From Nymphaea colorata (Eukaryota; Streptophyta; Magnoliopsida; Nymphaeales; Nymphaeaceae), in assembly GCF_008831285.2 (NCBI RefSeq), contig NC_045147.1, positions 2,692,001-2,756,000 of the forward strand: DNA of 64,000 bases. The letters run 5' to 3'. The position numbers and the translations under genes were made by a program. This document shows, one piece after another, positions 33,600-45,219 of the stretch; within the stretch, counting starts at the first letter, position 1; the number at the start of each line of letters is the position of its first letter. The notes below the pieces were generated by a model. It was given only the letters and a program-made list of their open reading frames with translations. It was not told where the DNA came from and made no database searches.

Positions 33600-34925
33600 A
33601 AACGGCTTTGGACGCATAACTTTTATATGCTATTATAAGTCATTTGATTGAAACACATATTAAGTTAACTAATACATTGTCAACGATAACAAAACTAACT
33701 GCCATTATAACATTAAAATTTTGATAATAGAAAAGACAGATTAAATTATGCTGTACATCAAATTAGCGTTCATAAGCGTGGTAAGATATATCGTAATTTG
33801 TTTTAGATGTTTTTTACAATAATTTGTAGAATTCGGCCTTTAACATTTAGGAAAAACAGAATGATTCAACTTTTTATGCCAATATTTAGATGTTCATAAT
33901 ATGTTGTTGGTTGTGGATACGGTGATACAAGGAAGGTTGAATTTCTGTTGCAGTCTCCCTGTCTTTGTCGACGGAATAAAGTAACTGAAAGTCGGGGGCG
34001 GAGAGCTCGAGGGACGGAGAAGAAAGGGGCTGCACTTTGACTCGGTATTAAATATGGGGGAGACGAAAAAAGCGACGACAGGTCGATCGTTTTCCGCTGC
34101 AAGCCGACGGAGCCTTTTGCCCTGCGGCTCAAAACGCGTGAGAACTGCAGGGGTGAGGAAGAAGAGCTCAGCAAATTTTATTCCCTCTGTTGGCCACTGG
34201 AACATCGTTTCTTTCCTTTTTCTCTCAATCTTTCTGTTTTCTTAATGAGATAACATTTCCCAAACTGAGGAGACCTGAGAATGAATGGACACATAATGCA
34301 GGGGGACAGAGAATTCTCTTCTTTTCATTCCTCGAGTCGTTGAAGACAACACAAAAACATCCATTCTTAAAAGAAGAGAAGCAACGAGAAAATTCAGCCT
34401 TGTTTTCAGCTTTAATGCCGTTGTAGGGCTGAATAAGCTTTTAACAGAAGAAGGGTACAGAGAACGAAGATTGCTCTTAGTTTTCACAACCAGTTAGAGA
34501 AACGGCAGACCAATTGCAGTACTTCAAATTCTTGGCGGTTGCTTGTAACTCATCCTCGCTTTCACATCAATGCCAACTCATGAAACCAATCTCAAGTTCA
34601 GCAGGAAACTCTAAACTTATGAAGAACATTATTCGTTTCTCCTTTAAAGAATAGAATATTAAGAGTACAATTGGAACCAAAACAAATACTGTACACTGTT
34701 TAAAGACCAAAAAAAAAAAAAATGAAAGAAAAATGAAGGATCTATAGCTTGAGATTGTATGCTATAAGAGTAACAAGAACACCAAAAATTGCAATCTATT
34801 ACTTGTTTCTTCTTCCCCCTTCCTGAAAAGGGAAGCCGAGAGGAGAAAAACCCTGTCTAGGAAACCCGCTTCAGCCTCCCCTGCATGGAAGTTGGATGCA
34901 CCCGGATCTGCAATCTGCAGGCTGG
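33600..34925. other. Intergenic DNA; GC-richer island at 33980-34200
   Basis: The 33980-34200 stretch is GC-richer than its surroundings, with open frames on both strands (for example 54 residues from 34054). None matches a family I know. It could be an unrecognised first exon or promoter island. The rest up to 34925 would hold the 3' untranslated region of the IDA-like gene on the minus strand. Confidence 0.4.
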
Positions 34926-34930
34926 TAAGG

Positions 34931-35182
34931 TCAGGGAGAAGTTGTTGAAGTCAGGCCGATAGAATCGACTTTTTCATTGTGTCTCAAGGATGGCCCCGAT
35001 GGTGGAATGCGCATCCCCTTAGGCAACAAATTGAAGATCCAATTGGTTGTGTTTGCAACGACAGGTCGATCCTCCACACGATAGAATCTGTCTCTTGCAG
35101 AAACCGTGGAAACAGGGAAGAGGAACAGCAGAAGGAGAAGAAACAAAAGCAGCAAAGAAGAAGAAGAATAAGAAGAGGCCAT
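34931..35182 (-). CDS. IDA/IDL-like secreted signalling peptide precursor
   Basis: An 83-residue precursor with an N-terminal signal peptide (residues 1-29, a Ser-rich start then a long Leu/Phe core ending VSTVSA). A variable middle leads to the EPIP/PIP motif at residues 50-69, which includes LLPKGMRIPPSGPSLRHN. In IDA and IDL peptides the motif is (Y/N)LPKGxPIPPS(A/G)PSKRHN; it is cut out, hydroxylated at a Pro, and perceived by HAESA/HSL receptor kinases to trigger cell separation (family knowledge). The key PPSGPS and RHN elements are kept. The usual Lys/Arg before RHN is Leu here, and the Pro before IPPS is Arg. A 14-residue tail follows the motif. Single exon, as usual for the family. 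A TATA box sits 37 bp before the ATG, so the leader must be very short. Confidence 0.8.
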   Translation of the reverse strand: MASSYSSSSLLLLFLLLLLFLFPVSTVSARDRFYRVEDRPVVANTTNWIFNLLPKGMRIPPSGPSLRHNEKVDSIGLTSTTSP

Positions 35183-35218
35183 GTTGGTGGAATGGTGTCA
35201 AACAGAGAAGAGAGGTAT

Positions 35219-35227
35219 CTATTTATA
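35219..35227 (-). promoter_or_regulatory. TATA box of the IDA-like peptide gene
   Basis: On the minus strand the sequence is CACGTATAAATAGA. TATAAATAG begins 45 bp before the ATG, leaving a predicted leader of only about 10-20 nt. Confidence 0.65.
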
Positions 35228-35229
35228 CG

Positions 35230-37000
35230 TGGTGTTGGGGGAAGGCTGTGTGGGGAGGAAGAAAAGTTGGAGCTAGAAGAATAGAAGAGAGGGAAAGGTG
35301 CAGAAGAAGACAACATAAATGAAAGTCGGAGAAGATGTCAACGGAGGAAGCAGGCGTGCTGGACAGGGTACCGTCGAGAATTTCTTTCTCAATTTATTAA
35401 AGTAAAAGCGGAGTGAAGGGTCAGATGAGCACACCAACATCCCCTTTGGACCAATTCCCGTGCCCCTCTCTTCCGGCTAACACCCTTTTCGCTACAGCAA
35501 GCCCATGGGCTCCACTTGTCAAGTTATTTAATTGATCTGTTATATATATATATATATACTAAAACAAAATATAAACATCCTAAAATATTTATAAAAAACT
35601 ATTTAATATAAAAAATACTTTAATTTGAATTTTTTTATGAAAAATGAAGACTTTTCTGCTATCAAAATGTGGATGTTATGCGAGCCATTTATTTTTATTT
35701 ATTATAAAAATACTATTAAACTCCAAAAACTTGATCAAGTGAATACGTGTTTTCCATTAAGCCAGGAACGAAAATTAGACTGGTTAAGCACAATGAATAT
35801 GGTGTTTTTTTACAATCTAGGTTTACAAATATGATCTTAACAATAAATTGATGAGAAACATACATTAAGCTAATCATTTGTATAGGAAGTAAAATTGAAT
35901 AGCTCAGATAACATCAAAATTTTGATGATAGAGAAACCCCCGTCATTCAAAAAACCAACCAAAACTAAAGCATGTTTTGTATCAAATTAGTTTTTATAAA
36001 CATATTATAATGTCTTTATTTTGTTTGACACATTCTGTAGCAAAGAAATTAAACGGTCAAGTGTATTTTAACAGGGCAAAGTGGTCAAGTGTACCAGCAG
36101 AAAGTGAGGTGATTTGAAATTAAAAAAAAACATAAAAGAAAAGATAGTTTAAAAAGGAACTTTGCAGATGCAACATCAAGACGTCATGGCACGCAAAGAA
36201 TAAAATGAAGCCACAGTCACAGGAACAGAAATAGTTCCTCCTCTAGTAAAAGTGGAGGCAAGGCGTGCATATCTATGGGGAAAAAAAAAAAAAAAGGAAA
36301 CTTATATGCAGCGACAAATATCTTGTTTTCCGGACAATCTCAACTGATTCAGAATTTTCTACTTCAATAAGAAAACCCACAGGGAGCTTCATCTTATTCG
36401 TAGCAAAAATTGACTTTATGTCACGCTGAGATCGTGATAAAAAGATGACATTATTAAAAATAGGTGAATAACTTAAAGTACCTTTCTTCGGCATTATGCA
36501 ATATCTCTTTTCAACTATGATATACAATTATACTTCAAAAAATGATACATAATTTTGGTGAGGCAAAGTATTATCCAAATGCACATATAAGTTTGATTCA
36601 ATTGGAAAAAAAAAAAAAAAGTGGCAATAAGAGAGTTGAAAGCCCTGTTCATCCAAAGATGAAGCCCAATTATCCGCAAGCTGCAACCTGTAATTCCGGC
36701 ACCGGGTGTGCATATATAAAGATTGGTCTCCGATGGGTGGCCGAGAAGTTGAGTGTTTTGCTCAGGGGAGGTCTGGTTTTTTCTGATTGCCCCGAAACAG
36801 AGGCTTAAAGCAGGGGGCGGCAGCTGAGTTTCGAGCAGACAAGAGATCCACGAAGAAGGGGAATGCTCGGGGGAAGCCTCTTCCCTCGTTTCAATGCAGT
36901 TGAAGAGATCGATGCATGAGTTCAGATTTCATGGACAAGTTTTCCTTTGTTTTTTAAAATTTTCTTTTCGTGCCCAGTAATTATCATCGTCAACCATGAA
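35230..37000. other. Intergenic DNA without a recognised gene
   Basis: AT-rich, with a (TA)n run at 35540-35558. The segment 36700-36900 is GC-richer with a short open frame of no recognised family. Confidence 0.45.
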
Positions 37001-37002
37001 GT

Positions 37003-37312
37003 AGAGCTGTATACGAGCCCAGTCCAGCTTGAGCTCAACTCGATAGACTGAGTCGTGTGTCGAGTCGGACTCGTTTAAACTCGTTTATCAACTCTTCATT
37101 TGACTTTGTATCTTTTCTAGGTTTTAAGTTTGGAAATTACAAAAAAAAAAAAAAAAGATAACCTAAGATTCAAGGAGCTTGTTCTAGTTTAGCATGTAAT
37201 CAGAACTGGACTCATTTATAAACTTGAGTTTTCTCGAGCTCGACTCATTTCGAGCTTAATCGAGCAAGTTCATGTCAAACTCAAGTTGGCTCAACTTGAT
37301 GTAGAGACCTAC
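37003..37312. mobile_element. Non-autonomous hAT-type derivative
   Basis: Begins TAGAGCTGTATACGAGCC and ends near CAACTTGATGTAGAGACCTA, with CTTGAGCTCAACTCG and AGTTCATGTCAAACTC repeats inside. Ends are diverged and the flanks do not give a clean 8-bp duplication. Confidence 0.5.
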
Positions 37313-40300
37313 TAAGAAGAAAATATACAAGATCAAACTAATATCTTGTGTATGCTAAGCTTTCTCTCTGGTTCATGTTAAGCTTTTCTCTTTTAGCAAC
37401 AAAAGATGAAAAAGAAGGAAAGAACTTTGGGAAGGGCACCAAGGAAGAAGGAGGTAGTAAAATCAGTAGTGTAAGTGTAGTGGGCAGGTTCAGATTTGGT
37501 GTCACTGTGGACGTGGGGAGCTTCTTAATATGTAGGCAATATGCGGAATCAAGGGGCAGGGACTTAGGGAAGACATGCCCTTCAATTCAATGGTGTTTCG
37601 CCTCTTCATTGCATCTTGCCATCCACAAGAAATCGAGTAGTTTATGGTCACATTAAAAGCTTTATGTCTCCACGAATGAGATTGCTTCAAGTTCCCATGT
37701 CCGGAATTCAATTGCATTAATCCCAAGTAAAATAATGCAAAGCTCCATGCTCTCTCTCTCTCTCTAAATATGTGTGTATGTGTGTGCAGGATCGTGCATT
37801 CACGTGCAGCTAGACTTGATCAACAACACATTATTTTTCTCTTTTTTCTTAGAGATAGTTAAAGCCCCTCTTTCCTCTGGCCTCCGGAGTTCAGAGTTGC
37901 TTCGGTGTTCACCTTCAGCTCAGCTCAAGTGTTATATGATACCTCCGAAAGACAATGGAGTATTAACGAAATGCTGTAAATGCGTCACCAGCCCTATCAG
38001 GTATGCTATGACCTTTGAAGAGGTCGCCATGCTAATAAAACAGGCTAAGCATGAGATTGGTCTTATGCGCGCAGAATTTGAATATGATTTTAGCAGCTTG
38101 CGCCATTACATTTTACATATATATTATGTTTTTCTTCAATAGGAGACACACACATGCACAAATGCGCATGCGTGCAGGCATAACTTGTGAAATATGTAAG
38201 AGAATTCATGGGAACATTTGTGAACCGTTTGATTGCGAGGTTCGATGACAAACTTGCCATAGAAAAGCCAAAATTGTGTTCTTGACGTGGTAGGCCGTCT
38301 GTTATTTTATGTCAACCATGACGAGGTTGGTCATATTTAATGAGTTCTCCGTTTACTAACCTTGTATATGCAAAACATATTCAATCCCCAAGAACTCGGG
38401 ATTGAATAACAGTCCCCTTCACCAAAAAGCAAGGCTAGGCATCGGGCTGCGTACATGAGCCGCCGGGGATAAACACTAAAAAGCCTACTAGGTCAGCCTG
38501 ATATATCGAGCCAGCCCGGGTTGGCCCAATTATGCTCGATATGTTTTTTTAACATTATTTTTATTATTTTATTTTAAACATGATATATATTTCATACAAT
38601 TATTGATATTTAAAAGTATATTTTTTATTTTACCCAAGCAGGGGCCGACCCGACAAAAAAATTGGAAGAGTGAAAAGTTAAAAAATATAAATCTTGTAAA
38701 TGACCTCGACAAAAAGGGAAAACAAAGCCCTCCGGAGGTTAAAGTTAACACATGGAGATGCATAGTAAACATTAATAAACACACTATATATTGTTATACA
38801 TACAAACTGTGAGAAATTACACGTTTAGACTTTGAAGCCAGTTCTTTTTAATGCTCAAAGGCCATAACATAGTTGGTCAAGTTGGTAGGCTGATAAGAGC
38901 CTTTGTTGCTCTTGAAAGTAACCATAAGTTCACAGCGACCTTGAAACAGCTCTGGACATTGGGATAGGATAGGGAAAAGAGGGAGAGCCTTGGCCTCTAA
39001 ATTTTTCTCTAAATAAATTCTGAAGATGTAGTTTATTATCAAACTTAATTCAAAACTAAAAATATTAATAAATCTCTTCATTTTCATAACAAATAAAAAT
39101 GGTGAAGCTTGTTAAGTTCTTGCCCCCATTAATTGAGTGCGTATCATATCAAAACAAATACGAATTATGAAATTAAAAGTATTAAAAATTAATCTTCTCT
39201 TGATAAAGGTAAAATAATGCTTGAATGAAGACAGTCTTTTTCAGACAGTATTTGTCCTTTTAACCCAAATACATAATAAAAGGAGATATGCAAGTCACTT
39301 TGTTGCAAAAGGAAAACTTGTGCTAAAAGTTCAAAGCAATGTGCAACAACATTCAATGATGTTCCTTTAATGCAGAAGCTAATTATGATATGCACTTCTT
39401 TTTCTTTGTTTTCATAAATTGAAGTTAAAACTCTTTTCCTCTTGCAAAAGCAAATTAATGAACGGATAAGAGCGGGGGCAAAGCTAGAGACACTAATTAT
39501 ATATAATAAATTTAATGTTTCATATTGAGTTCCGTAGGGCATCCTGCTTCCCCATGTATGTTCACCCCTGGTAAAGAGGCGGTCCTTAAAAAAGAAGCTT
39601 TTGCTAATTTATCTTGCTGTTAAAAAAACCCAAAAAATGTTGGAGGTAGTCGCCCACTTACCCGCTCCTAAAACAAATTCTGGCACTAGTTTTTGGAGGC
39701 GTTAATAAATCTGATTAGGATCTTAAATATCTAAAACTAATGGGTTTCCCTAAAAATTGGATATGAAATATTAACGTCCAATTAAGAAATCAGATTGATG
39801 AAATAATATCCAACTGGATATGCATTCCGATGGGATTTTAATTTTAAATAAATATCCTATATATGTCTAATATATATTTATACATTTTATGATCTGGTTC
39901 GTAACATAACTTTATGTGGTTCAAATTTGGTTTAAAAGTCAGATTTAGATAATGGGTGCGAATTCAAAAGTCAAATTTCAATTGAATTCGAGTTTTCAAT
40001 TTGAATTTTGAATTTGGGTATGGTATTAGCACTTGAACTTGCTGCAGTTTGAAGAAATTTTGCTGATTATTTTGTTTTATTTTGTAGAACTCTAGACGTG
40101 CAGCATTTTTCAGATGTGCAGGTAGCTGCTGTATAAATTAATCTGACCTGCCCCATTGTTTTATTTACTGCATCAATTATTTAAATATATCTGTGAGCTA
40201 AACGAATATCGATTTCAGGTCAAATTATTATACCAGATTCAGTACAAGAGGTTGTCTAAAAAAAAAGATGATGCACTTGTTCCAAGTTGAGTTTCGCTGA

Positions 40301-40889
40301 TCCCCGAGAGACTACGTGCGGGTGCCGTGTTTGCTTTCAGAAAACGTGACAAAAGTTTCCCAATTTTCAGGCAAATAACAAATTAAGGTTCAACCTTCTT
40401 ACGGCTCAATTGTAGGAGATAACCAGCTTCACTATTGCGAGGCACTATTTTTCTTTCCCATCACCCCCTATTAGTGGCTGCCGGTGAAGGCATTTGGTCA
40501 CATTAGTTAAGTTCCACAAGATTTCTTTATTTATATATTGATATTCTCAATGATTTGCTCATTTATATATTGATGCCCATAAGAATATAATACTTTTTGA
40601 ATTAATGCCCCTCAGCCCCATATTCCTACCTCTGCCATATAAGCATCATGAGCAGAGATGACAAAGCTCGATGTCGTTTCTATACCCTGTTTTTTAACAT
40701 GCATGTCGCAATGGAAGATGGAGAGTTTTTTGAGATATTGGTAGAGGAGGATGGAGAAGAGAGTCAGATCCCAGAAGAGAAGAAGGTGATGGTGGAGACA
40801 AACGTAGGCCCAGTCTTCTGGGCAAAAGCGACGCCTGATTCCGGTGACAATGGAGGGTAGTTTTTGTAAATTTGTTTCAAATTTAACTT

Positions 40890-40950
40890 TTTTCATTCTT
40901 TGCTAGAAAATAGGTCAAATTTTTCATTCTTTGCTAGAAAATAGGTCAAA
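40890..40950. repeat. 31-bp tandem duplication
   Basis: TTTTCATTCTTTGCTAGAAA and the ten bases after it occur at 40890-40919 and again at 40921-40950 without a mismatch. Confidence 0.9.
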
Positions 40951-41040
40951 AAGACCCACCCTAAATTTCCTATCACCTTCAAGGTCCTGCATTGGCGCAA
41001 AGGTGTACCCTTCAACTCCATACCTTACTGCTTAAGATGC

Positions 41041-41133
41041 AAAGACATAGTACCCTTTAGAATCAAACTAGAAACTTATCTTTTTGTTGACTTATAGTCC
41101 AACCAGCTATGATATGTCCGTAACTAGCACCTC
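41041..41133 (-). repeat. SINE-like tRNA-derived head, copy 2
   Basis: On the minus strand it reads GGACATATCATAGCTGGTTG, an A-box-like D-arm. TAGTTTGATTC, a B-box-like word, follows, and it ends GGGTACTATGTCTTTG. It shares the CATAGCTG.TTG and GGTACTATGTC words with copy 1 at 32058-32140, in the same order and spacing class. Confidence 0.5.
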
Positions 41134-42224
41134 ACCATTGAAGATTTAAAGTTGGTTAGTGTTTTTTTTTTTTTCCCAAAAACTAAGAGGTTTTTTCCTT
41201 TACCTTTTTATTTTACTCAGTGTACTCACTCTTTTTTTTCTTACCAATTCATAGACAAATTTATCATTAATAAAATGTGTATATAGGTCATATATTACAA
41301 GTATCAACTACTTTCTTGTCTTCTTTCTTTCTTTTTTTTTTTTTTGGGTAAAAGAATACTCCGTCGAATTGATGGATTCGCCTGGATATAACTCTATGAA
41401 AATAAATGAACCGACACTGCACTCGGACACGGCAGTGCTAGCCACTTATGTTCACGGGACAAAATATTGCCCGAATATTGTATGTAGGTGCAGACCAGGG
41501 TGGCTCAATGACCCATGAAAGTGATCGCGGGCGGTGAAACAACAAGTTTGAAGGTAGGGGAAGGGTTGCAACAAGATCGGGGGCTCACGATGTTCTAATA
41601 TGTCACCTCTAAGCGCTCTTCACTTTTTTATAATATGCACGTTTGATCAATGAACCTATTCGCATAATCTTATAGGTGGTGCATATATTCTTCAGTAATA
41701 TTTATCTTTCGAAGATGGATTTTCATGAATTTAATTGTTTTTAAACTATATGCTAAAAAAAAAAAATCCGATACGTAATTCAAATTATGTTAGAAGAGAG
41801 TCTGACGTACAAATCAGATTTCATATGGATCCGTCACTTGCAAAATCCTCATCAAACTTGATCGACCTTTGGATTCGATAGGTTCGTGTTTTTCTTTTGT
41901 TCCAGAATTATGAAACGTGTCACAAGTCCATTGACTCTGCTGTCAGATTTATCAAAGAATCAGAATAAATTTATATATATAATTGGTATATGAATTTATG
42001 CATACTTAGTGGTAATATCATGACGATCGGTACATCACATACTGCACGGAGATTGATATGGTTAGAGATGTCAATAAATCTAAGTCCGAGTGGGATCAAG
42101 TCCGAGTCGGATCAGATGTGTCCCTCCCTCTCCTTCTCTCTCTTTAGCTAAAACCTTTTGAGGGGATCTCTCCTTGCATTGAGAAAGAATCAAATACAAT
42201 AACAAATATTTACAACTAGGGATA

Positions 42225-42535
42225 GAGCTGCACAAGCACTCGAACGCCACTCATGAACTCGTTTATGTTAAGCGTGTCTTATTTCTTTTTACTCGTTTAA
42301 TTTGATTAACTCGTTGACTTGCTACTCATTTAATTATTCTTTTCATTAAAATTCAATATTTATTGTGTAGTCAAGCCGTGTTAGGTTTAGATGTGTTGAG
42401 TTATTACAACTCGAACTCGACTAGTTTAACATGTCAAGCATATATTTGAACTCGAGCTCAATTCGTTTATAAACGAGTTGAGTTTAAGTCGAGTTTTAAT
42501 GAGGGAGTTTGAGTTGAGCTCAAGGTGGCGTTCTA
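42225..42535. mobile_element. Non-autonomous hAT-type derivative, diverged
   Basis: Starts TAGAGCTGCACAAGCACTCG and is filled with CTCGAACTCGACTAG, TTTAACTCGTTG and AACTCGAGCTCAATTCG words. The right edge near AGGTGGCGTTC is uncertain and no target duplication is seen. Confidence 0.5.
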
Positions 42536-42579
42536 ACTAAGGGAGCTTTAAAACAAACCCCATAGAAAGAAACTAGTCA

Positions 42580-43580
42580 ATCAGCAAAATGAATTACAGA
42601 AACAAAAACGTGACCATGACTGCCTAACCTGAATTCGTGAGCAATCTTACAAAAGACAGAAGATAGAGTCAAGGAAATATTAAGCATCTCTGAATCTGTT
42701 ACATCAATGGTCCCCGATTTCAAAGGATCTGAATATTCTGAGATAGCATTCCTCACAGAAATATTCAGCTTCACCCCGAATTTCCATAAGCGACATCTAC
42801 AAATTTATCACATAAAATTTCACCCATCCAAGGCTCTATCCAAAACTTAGCCATGGATCCATCTCCAAACTTCCCAGAAATCTCTTGGGCAACTCTTTCC
42901 AGCACTTTAACACATCTTTTCAAACTGGAGAAGTTGGATTCCTTGAAACCTTCCAACTCCAAGCACTAGAGTAGCAAAAACATTTCTTTCTACAAGTTGA
43001 GCCCCAAAGACCATCACGATCAATTATGGTCCATTTGGCAAATGAAACAGTTTGTAACTGTTCTACAAATCTGCCCTAGAAGGCATTCTATGAAGCCACA
43101 AATAATGCTGCGTACAAGCATTAAAAATATGGACAGAGTCCTCAAAAGTCCCTTCATCAATAATAATACGTTTAATACATTTCTTTCTTGCTCTTCCTTT
43201 TGCAAGTTCAAAAACGAACCAATGTTACCATCTCCTTCTTTTCCGCTGCAAAGCCAGACGGTGGAAACCCCGTCATTTATACAATCTCCTTCTTTTAACC
43301 AAACCAACCTCGCCTTTGGTTTCCAAAGGATCTGTTCTTTTTTTTTTTTTTCAAAGCTTGAACCAACGTCCCACGAGTTTGCTGCTTTCTCACAGTCCAC
43401 CCAGTAGATCCAAAGGAAGGATCAGCATAAAGGTCCTCCACGATCATTTTGCAGTTTGATTACAGTCAGATCCGTCCTGCCATTCTCAGATTTATTCCAA
43501 GAACTCAGAAATTGGCCCACCTTACTCATCTTAAGCACTAGTTTAAGCATCAGGCAGCCATCATATTTCCAATTCTAGCT
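42580..43580 (-). pseudogene. Internally deleted LINE ORF2 remnant
   Basis: Going down the minus strand, 43400-43200 shows ILWKPKARLVWLKEGDC, the EN-RT linker (usual W.QKSR..WLKEGD.NTKFFH), then a diverged block ending GKEGDGNIGSF (usual RRRRNxIxSL). The reverse transcriptase is absent. At 42962-42771 the frame resumes with GKFGDGSMAKFWIEPWMGE, the GxGxxixFWxDxW motif found before zf-RVT, and 42774-42577 continues the C-terminal region. The element therefore lost its catalytic core by deletion and is inactive. It lies directly next to an unidentified open frame and the copia element. Confidence 0.65.
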
Positions 43581-43639
43581 ACAAATTCCAATGCTTGAAA
43601 GTTCGGAAAACACCTCTGCCTATGCAAAACATATTATTA

Positions 43640-44071
43640 TTAGTAAACTGGAATAGAAGCACTGAGCGATCTGACAAGCCTCACGAAGACCAGCAAAATT
43701 AATGAAAGTGCTAAAAGGAATACGAACTTGAGGGCTTCAACTTTCCCTACTTTCTCTGTTCTATCTAACATGACTGGAGGTCCCCACAATAATGGTAGAA
43801 GTCCAGCCCCAAGCATAACCAGCTGATCTCTTCGCATTCGAAAATGTTTATGTAGGTAGGCGTTAGCAACATCAGATTTGAAAGACCCGTCAACTGATTC
43901 AAAAGAACAATCAAACCAATATAGCTTGTAGTGACAATCTGCACGGCAAAAATCAATGCATCTCCATCCCAATATTAGTATGGTCCAGTTACCGTCAATT
44001 TCAATATTTGAATCTATCTCGTAATCCTTCAATCCTGCAGCAAATCTAGAAAGATTATCACTCGCGAACAT
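43640..44071 (-). CDS. Unidentified open frame, 143 residues, with hydrophobic C-terminal half
   Basis: The minus frame starts FASDNLSRFAAGLKDYEI and contains a Cys/Trp-rich stretch (GWRCIDFCRADCHYKLYWFDC). It then has LVMLGAGLLPLLWGPPVML and a final hydrophobic LLALSLILLVFVRLV, which look like two membrane segments. I do not recognise the family. TTTGCTGCAG at the start of the conserved-looking part could be a splice acceptor, so it may be a last exon rather than a whole gene. The copia element is inserted just upstream on the same strand, and possible exon-like sequence lies on its far side (56640-56760). This may be a host gene interrupted by the retrotransposon, or simply a decayed repeat. 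Confidence 0.35.
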   Translation of the reverse strand: MFASDNLSRFAAGLKDYEIDSNIEIDGNWTILILGWRCIDFCRADCHYKLYWFDCSFESVDGSFKSDVANAYLHKHFRMRRDQLVMLGAGLLPLLWGPPVMLDRTEKVGKVEALKFVFLLALSLILLVFVRLVRSLSASIPVY

Positions 44072-44118
44072 GGAATCTGTTAAATTTCATGGAAGTAAAG
44101 GCAGGAAGAAAGAACAAC

Positions 44119-44490
44119 TGAATATTTACGTGGTTCGGCATTAAGAGCCTACATCCACGAACCAGAGGAAGCAGTGTTTTTCTCTCTTATTTTCTTATCT
44201 TGTTCAAGTAGCAACGAACTCTATTTAAAGAGTTACAAGATACAGCCCAATCTCCCTTTACATATCCCGTCAGATTATGATCCCTCAAAATTAGGGAATT
44301 ACAGGGAAAAAATGGTAACAGATCAAAATGGTAAGACGACATTCTTGCCCTGTTGCTCCTCTATCCAAAGATTTGATTAGGAGATATCTTTCCAAAGATG
44401 TAGGAAGGAGATGAACAAGAGATTGAAATGATGAGAGAGCTTCCTTTTTTTTTTGGGTACAAAGAGAGCTTCCTTTCATGTGCACTAACA
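44119..44490 (-). repeat. 3' LTR of the copia element
   Basis: On the minus strand it starts TGTTAGTGCACATGAAAGG and ends ...ACGTAAATATTCA. It matches 56208-56550 through most of its length, for example ACGTGGTTCGGCATTAAGAG against ATGTGGTTCGGCATTAAGAG and the shared AGTAGCAACGAACTCTATTT. An extra stretch near 44440-44470 makes it longer than its partner. Confidence 0.85.
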
Positions 44491-44505
44491 AACACCCCTC
44501 AAGTT
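44491..44505 (-). other. Polypurine tract of the copia element
   Basis: On the minus strand ACTTGAGGGGTGTT lies immediately before the TGTTAG start of the 3' LTR. It is a shortened form of the TTGAGGGGGAGTGTT tract usual in plant copia elements. Confidence 0.7.
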
Positions 44506-44963
44506 GGTAGGCAGGCATCGGTCCACCCCAACTTGTTCACAATCATCCACTCCAACTTGTTCACAATAATCGTGTGTCTTTCTTTTCCTAGGCTTTTTGT
44601 GAAGATGTCCGCGAGCTGGTTTTTGCTTTTGACATGAGATGTTGCAAAGGTGCCATCTTGAATTTTTTTTCGAACGAAATGACAATCGACTTCAATATGT
44701 TTTGTTCGTTCATAAAACACAGGGTTTGCACCAACATGAATAGCAGCCACGTTGTCGCACATAAGTTCCATTGGAGAGTGAGTTTCGACCTTTATATCGA
44801 GGGGTTTAATCCAAATCAATTCATATGTACATACGGCCATGGCTCGGTACTCAGCCTATGCGTTGGATCGGGCAACTATGGCCTGTTTTTTACTTCACCA
44901 TGTGATCAAATTTTTTCCAATAAATGTGCAGTAACCTGATTTTGACCATCTATCATTTTGTCC
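44499..44963 (-). pseudogene. Copia RNase H, distal part
   Basis: The minus frame shows RWSKSGYCTFIGKNLITW, SKKQAIVARSNA and AEYRAMAVCTYELIWI. After these come CDNVAAIHVGANPVF, RTKHIEVDCHFVR and KSKNQLADIFTKSLG. All are standard copia RNase H blocks. Stops interrupt the W*SKK and NA*AEY junctions. The proximal part (GFCDADWA) lies at 52680-52645 on the other side of the hAT insertion. Confidence 0.9.
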
Positions 44964-44971
44964 CAGCCCAA
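44964..44971. other. Left target-site duplication of the hAT element (partner 52633-52640)
   Basis: CAGCCCAA precedes the TAGGG end and CAGCCCAG follows the CCCTA end. They are 8 bases, 7 identical, the length expected for hAT elements. Confidence 0.85.
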
Positions 44972-45150
44972 TAGGGGTGCACAACGAGTCGAGTTACTCG
45001 AACTCGACTCGTTAGTGTAAACGAGCTGCTTCATTAGTTAAACGAGTCTAGCTCGAGTTCAAGAGTCAACTTGTTTAACTAATCGAGTCGAGCTCGAGTT
45101 CACTTTGCAAACTCGTTAAAGCTCGACTCGGCTCGATTAACATACCGGTT
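44972..45150. repeat. Left terminal inverted repeat and CGAG subterminal array of the hAT
   Basis: TAGGGGTGCACAACGAG is followed by GTCGAGTTACTCGAACTCG, GTTAAACGAGTCTAGCTCG and related words on both strands. A short palindrome ACCGGTTTT...AAAACCGGT lies at 45145-45168. Confidence 0.8.
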
Positions 45151-45219
45151 TTAAAAAAACCGGTTCACTAGTCACGACTCACTTTGCGAACGGGAAAGGG
45201 TTTTTTTTCGTTCTAGGGT

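Larger units (their letters stand above)
37315..42220. other. Intergenic DNA without a recognised gene
   Basis: Contains a CT/GA-rich patch at 37750, a GGGCCGGCC-type repeat end near 38430-38550, and a stretch of AATTTGAATTTGGATT-like words at 39720-40025 resembling 31080-31330 and 57240-57640 (a decayed MITE family). Open frames such as 37348-37656 and 37774-38142 have no recognisable domain. Confidence 0.45.

Noticed and set aside
33866-34245. Overlapping open frames on both strands in the GC-rich island
   Set aside because: No domain, signal or family was recognised on either strand, and composition alone explains the lack of stops.
40612-40896. Acidic 70-residue plus-strand frame (EDGEFFEILVEEDGEE)
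   Set aside because: Short, overlapped by an equally open antisense frame, and without any conserved motif.
44119-44123. Target-site duplication of the copia element
   Set aside because: The sequences beside the two LTR ends (ACAAC and GAATC) do not match and the outer end of one LTR is uncertain, so none is claimed.
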